DNA of 7,208 bases, taken from contig CAMLEQ010000195.1 in assembly GCA_946479015.1 (NCBI GenBank), forward strand, positions 1 through 7,208, written 5' to 3'. A program made the position numbers and the translations under genes. Below, one piece after another: positions 5,740 through 7,208 of the stretch; the first letter of the stretch is position 1; each line of letters starts with the position of its first letter. Source of the DNA: an uncultured Gemmatimonadota bacterium (GTDB taxonomy: Bacteria; Gemmatimonadota; Gemmatimonadetes; Gemmatimonadales; Gemmatimonadaceae). The notes beneath the pieces were generated by a model. It saw only the letters and a list, made by a program, of their open reading frames with translations. It was not told the DNA's origin and did no database searches.

Positions 5740-6759
5740 GTGAGTCCCGCCCGCTGGATCCTCGCCATCGTCTCGTTCGCCGCGGCGATCGGCGTCTCGC
5801 TGTACATCGTGCTCACGAGCTGGCCGCAGGCGCACCACACCGTCACGGTGCCCGTGTGGGCGCACGCCGTGCTGCTCGGCGTGGCGCTGCTCGAGCTCGG
5901 GGCGCGCGGGGTGAAGATCGCGCTGAGCGCCGCGTCGCTCCGCATCCCCATGACCATGGGGACCGCGCTGCGGGCGAGCGCCGGGGGGGATTTCGGCGCG
6001 GCGATCACGCCGGCGCGCACGGGCGCCGAGCCCGCGCGCTACCTGATCATGAACGAGGCGGGGATGCCCTCGGCGAGCATCATCCTCGTGATCTTCGCCG
6101 AGCTGTTCCTGGAGATGCTCTCGCTCGCGCTCATCGCGCTGGCGATGTTCCTCGTGTTCCGCGGCTCCGGGGCGATGATCACGGGGATGGTGGGGCTGGT
6201 GGCGATGTACGCGACGTTCGTGCTCGGCACCGGCGCGATCGGCTTCGTGCTCGCGCGGCGGAACGCGAGCGGCCCGCCCCCGGTGTGGGCGACGCGCATC
6301 GGGCTGCACGCGGGGCGATGGCGCGCGGTGCAGCGCTCGCTGCGCCAGCTCCGCGCGGGGATCGAGGGGCTGCGCCACATGCGCTTCGGGCTCGCGCTCT
6401 GCGCGCTCGGGGCCTCGGTGCTGCACGTGATGCTGCGGCTCGCGATCCTGCCGCTCATCGTGTACTCGTTCGGCGTGCGCGTGCCGGTGGCGCCGCTCAT
6501 CCTGTGGCCGATCGCGCTCACGTATGGCAGCGTGGTGGCCCCCGTGCCCGCCGGGGGCGGCTTCATCGAGGTGGCGTTCAAGGCGACGCTCGGCAAGTAC
6601 ATCCCCGCCTCGATCTTCGGCGCCTCGCTCATCTGGTGGCGCTTCTACACGTTCTACCTGTTCATCATCCTCGGCGCCATCGCCGCCGGCGGCACGGTGA
6701 TGCGGGCGTTGCGGGAAGATGAGGAAGAAGTCGAGGCCACGGCAGCTGCGGCCAACTAG
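5740..6759 (+). CDS. Flippase-like polytopic membrane protein (LPG-synthase TM family)
   Basis: The product is 339 aa with about eight hydrophobic segments, near residues 6-27, 38-60, 111-140 (may be two), 146-172, 216-246, 250-269 and 292-320, so it is an inner-membrane protein. Family marks of the lysylphosphatidylglycerol-synthase transmembrane / UPF0104 flippase-like group are AGGDFGAAITPARTGAEPAR (81-100), where the conserved Pro91, Gly95, Glu97 and Arg100 are seen, and PVPAGGGFIE (268-277). It lacks the soluble aminoacyl-transfer domain of MprF, so it is a stand-alone membrane module of the kind linked to lipid or glycolipid translocation. Substrate unknown. The GTG at 5740 is the only usable start before the first membrane segment. 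The bases before it are pyrimidine-rich and show no Shine-Dalgarno. It lies 64 bases after the phosphoesterase gene, probably the same operon. The tail is acidic (326-332), and its TAG adjoins the large palindrome. Confidence 0.88.
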   Translation: MSPARWILAIVSFAAAIGVSLYIVLTSWPQAHHTVTVPVWAHAVLLGVALLELGARGVKIALSAASLRIPMTMGTALRASAGGDFGAAITPARTGAEPARYLIMNEAGMPSASIILVIFAELFLEMLSLALIALAMFLVFRGSGAMITGMVGLVAMYATFVLGTGAIGFVLARRNASGPPPVWATRIGLHAGRWRAVQRSLRQLRAGIEGLRHMRFGLALCALGASVLHVMLRLAILPLIVYSFGVRVPVAPLILWPIALTYGSVVAPVPAGGGFIEVAFKATLGKYIPASIFGASLIWWRFYTFYLFIILGAIAAGGTVMRALREDEEEVEATAAAAN

Positions 6760-6763
6760 GAAC

Positions 6764-6966
6764 TGGGACCTGGTCGCTGGAACACCGAACTACGCGTGTG
6801 GCGTGTGGGGAACTGACGGAGAGAGGGGCGAGGTAGAGCGCGTGTAGGCTCGGCTGTAGGTGGACTCTCTCTACATCCAAACCTACTCTCGCTCTACCTC
6901 CCTCCTCTTTCCGTCAGTTCCCCACACGCGACACGCGTCGTTTGGTGTTCCAGCCACCATGTCCTA
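6764..6966. repeat. Large gap-free palindrome (85-base arms) between convergent genes
   Basis: Arm 6764-6848 pairs with 6882-6966 in a single register (position sum 13730) without any gap. I count 74 Watson-Crick pairs, 4 G-U pairs (6765/6965, 6787/6943, 6821/6909, 6827/6903) and 7 mismatches (6770, 6775, 6791, 6800, 6829, 6841 and 6843 with partners). The longest perfect run is 20 bp, 6801-6820 with 6910-6929. The loop is 6849-6881. Looser pairing continues outward to 6755/6977 with one bulge, and perhaps to 6746-6751 / 6983-6988. The segment is about 60 % GC, clearly lower than the genes. It fills the gap between the TAG of the flippase-like gene (6757-6759) and the TGA of the right-edge minus-strand gene (6970-6968). 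Readings: a giant bidirectional terminator or 3'-end RNA structure, or a palindromic/MITE-like mobile repeat. No T-tract or clear target-site duplication is seen. Confidence 0.9.
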
Positions 6967-6967
6967 C

Positions 6968-7207
6968 TCACCTAAGTATTTCCCGCAGTCTCTCCAACTC
7001 CCCCACCGGCAATCTCCCCGAGAGCCTGCATCGCGTCCCATCCGCGGCCGTCCACTCGATCGAGTTCACGCCCACGGCCAGCGATTCGGCGCTCTGCGCC
7101 GGGGCGCGCGCCGGCGCCGGGGGTGAGGGGACGCCGCGGACGCGCGCGTCGGCCGCGGCCGGGTGGTCGGCGATCGCCGCCGCCTCCTCGAGGGTGACGC
7201 GGACGCC
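6968..7207 (-). CDS. C-terminal fragment of an unidentified protein, cut by the window edge
   Basis: Reading the minus strand from the right edge gives 79 codons without a stop, then TGA at 6970-6968; the start lies outside. The visible part has a helical-looking start (TLEEAAAIADHPAAA), a Pro/Ala-rich linker (PSPPAPARAPA) and a compact end, VNSIEWTAADGTRCRLSGRLPVGELERLREILR in sense, of which VNSIEW, DGTRCRLSG and LPVGELERLR are the key parts. A Trp-x-x-x-Asp-Gly-x-x-x-x-Leu-x-Gly then Leu-x-x-x-Glu-Leu pattern reminds me of the C-terminal end of some anti-sigma-factor-like proteins of high-GC environmental bacteria. That is recollection, and the fold and function are unproven. The last 20 or so codons include AGA, TTG, ATA, CTT and AGG, unlike the GC3-rich codons before them. 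The stop lies just outside the right arm of the palindrome, and the gene is convergent with the flippase-like gene. Confidence 0.62.
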   Translation of the reverse strand, partial: GVRVTLEEAAAIADHPAAADARVRGVPSPPAPARAPAQSAESLAVGVNSIEWTAADGTRCRLSGRLPVGELERLREILR

Positions 7208-7208
7208 G

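Noticed and set aside
5581..6426. Minus-strand open frame of 281 codons opposite the flippase-like gene
   Set aside because: It is low-complexity Arg/His/Glu/Pro-rich, opposite a gene with clear family motifs and membrane segments.
6764..6966. Palindrome as a retron RNA, CRISPR unit or transposon with its own gene
   Set aside because: There is no reverse transcriptase, Cas or transposase gene in the window, no regular direct repeats and no clear target-site duplication.
6860..7126. Plus-strand open frame of 88 codons starting in the palindrome loop
   Set aside because: It begins inside the palindrome and runs opposite the better-supported minus-strand fragment. The product has no family-like features.

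Overview
The window is GC-rich (about 70 % by eye, third codon positions almost all G or C) and tightly packed. It has the look of a Gram-negative environmental bacterium with exported lipoproteins. The gene mix (serine-hydrolase lipoprotein, SMP-30-type lipoprotein, YncE/phosphoesterase fusion, flippase-like membrane protein) and codon style would suit Gemmatimonadota or a similar high-GC phylum. That placement is an impression, not a demonstrated assignment.

Layout. Bases 1-200 hold no gene I can support, only a 13-bp inverted repeat at the very left and a small hairpin. On the minus strand, from right to left, are a two-ACT-domain GcvR-like protein (1986 to 1354) and, only 4 bases after its stop, a class C beta-lactamase-fold serine hydrolase lipoprotein (1349 to 201, TTG start). 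A 191-base divergent intergenic region (1987-2177) carries three stem-loops in a row that overlap one another, and a possible promoter. On the plus strand are an SMP-30/gluconolactonase-like lipoprotein (2178-3140), a YncE-propeller plus phosphoesterase lipoprotein (3156-5675, GTG start), and a flippase-like polytopic membrane protein of the LPG-synthase-TM family (5740-6759, GTG start). From the right edge a minus-strand gene enters, of which only the last 79 codons are present (stop at 6970-6968).

How the parts may work together. The plus-strand trio reads as one operon of two exported beta-propeller proteins, one with a metal-dependent phosphoesterase domain, and a membrane protein from a lipid/polyprenyl-phosphate flippase-like family. 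A role in envelope phosphate-ester chemistry is possible but is inference. The minus-strand pair is translationally coupled by position, although its members have no obvious shared function.

The most striking non-coding feature is a very large, gap-free palindrome (6764-6966, arms of 85 bases, 74 Watson-Crick and 4 G-U pairs). It fills the whole space between the convergent stop codons of the flippase-like gene and the right-edge gene. It could be an outsized bidirectional terminator / RNA 3'-end structure or a palindromic mobile repeat that settled there. I see no defence system, CRISPR, retron or transposase gene in the window.
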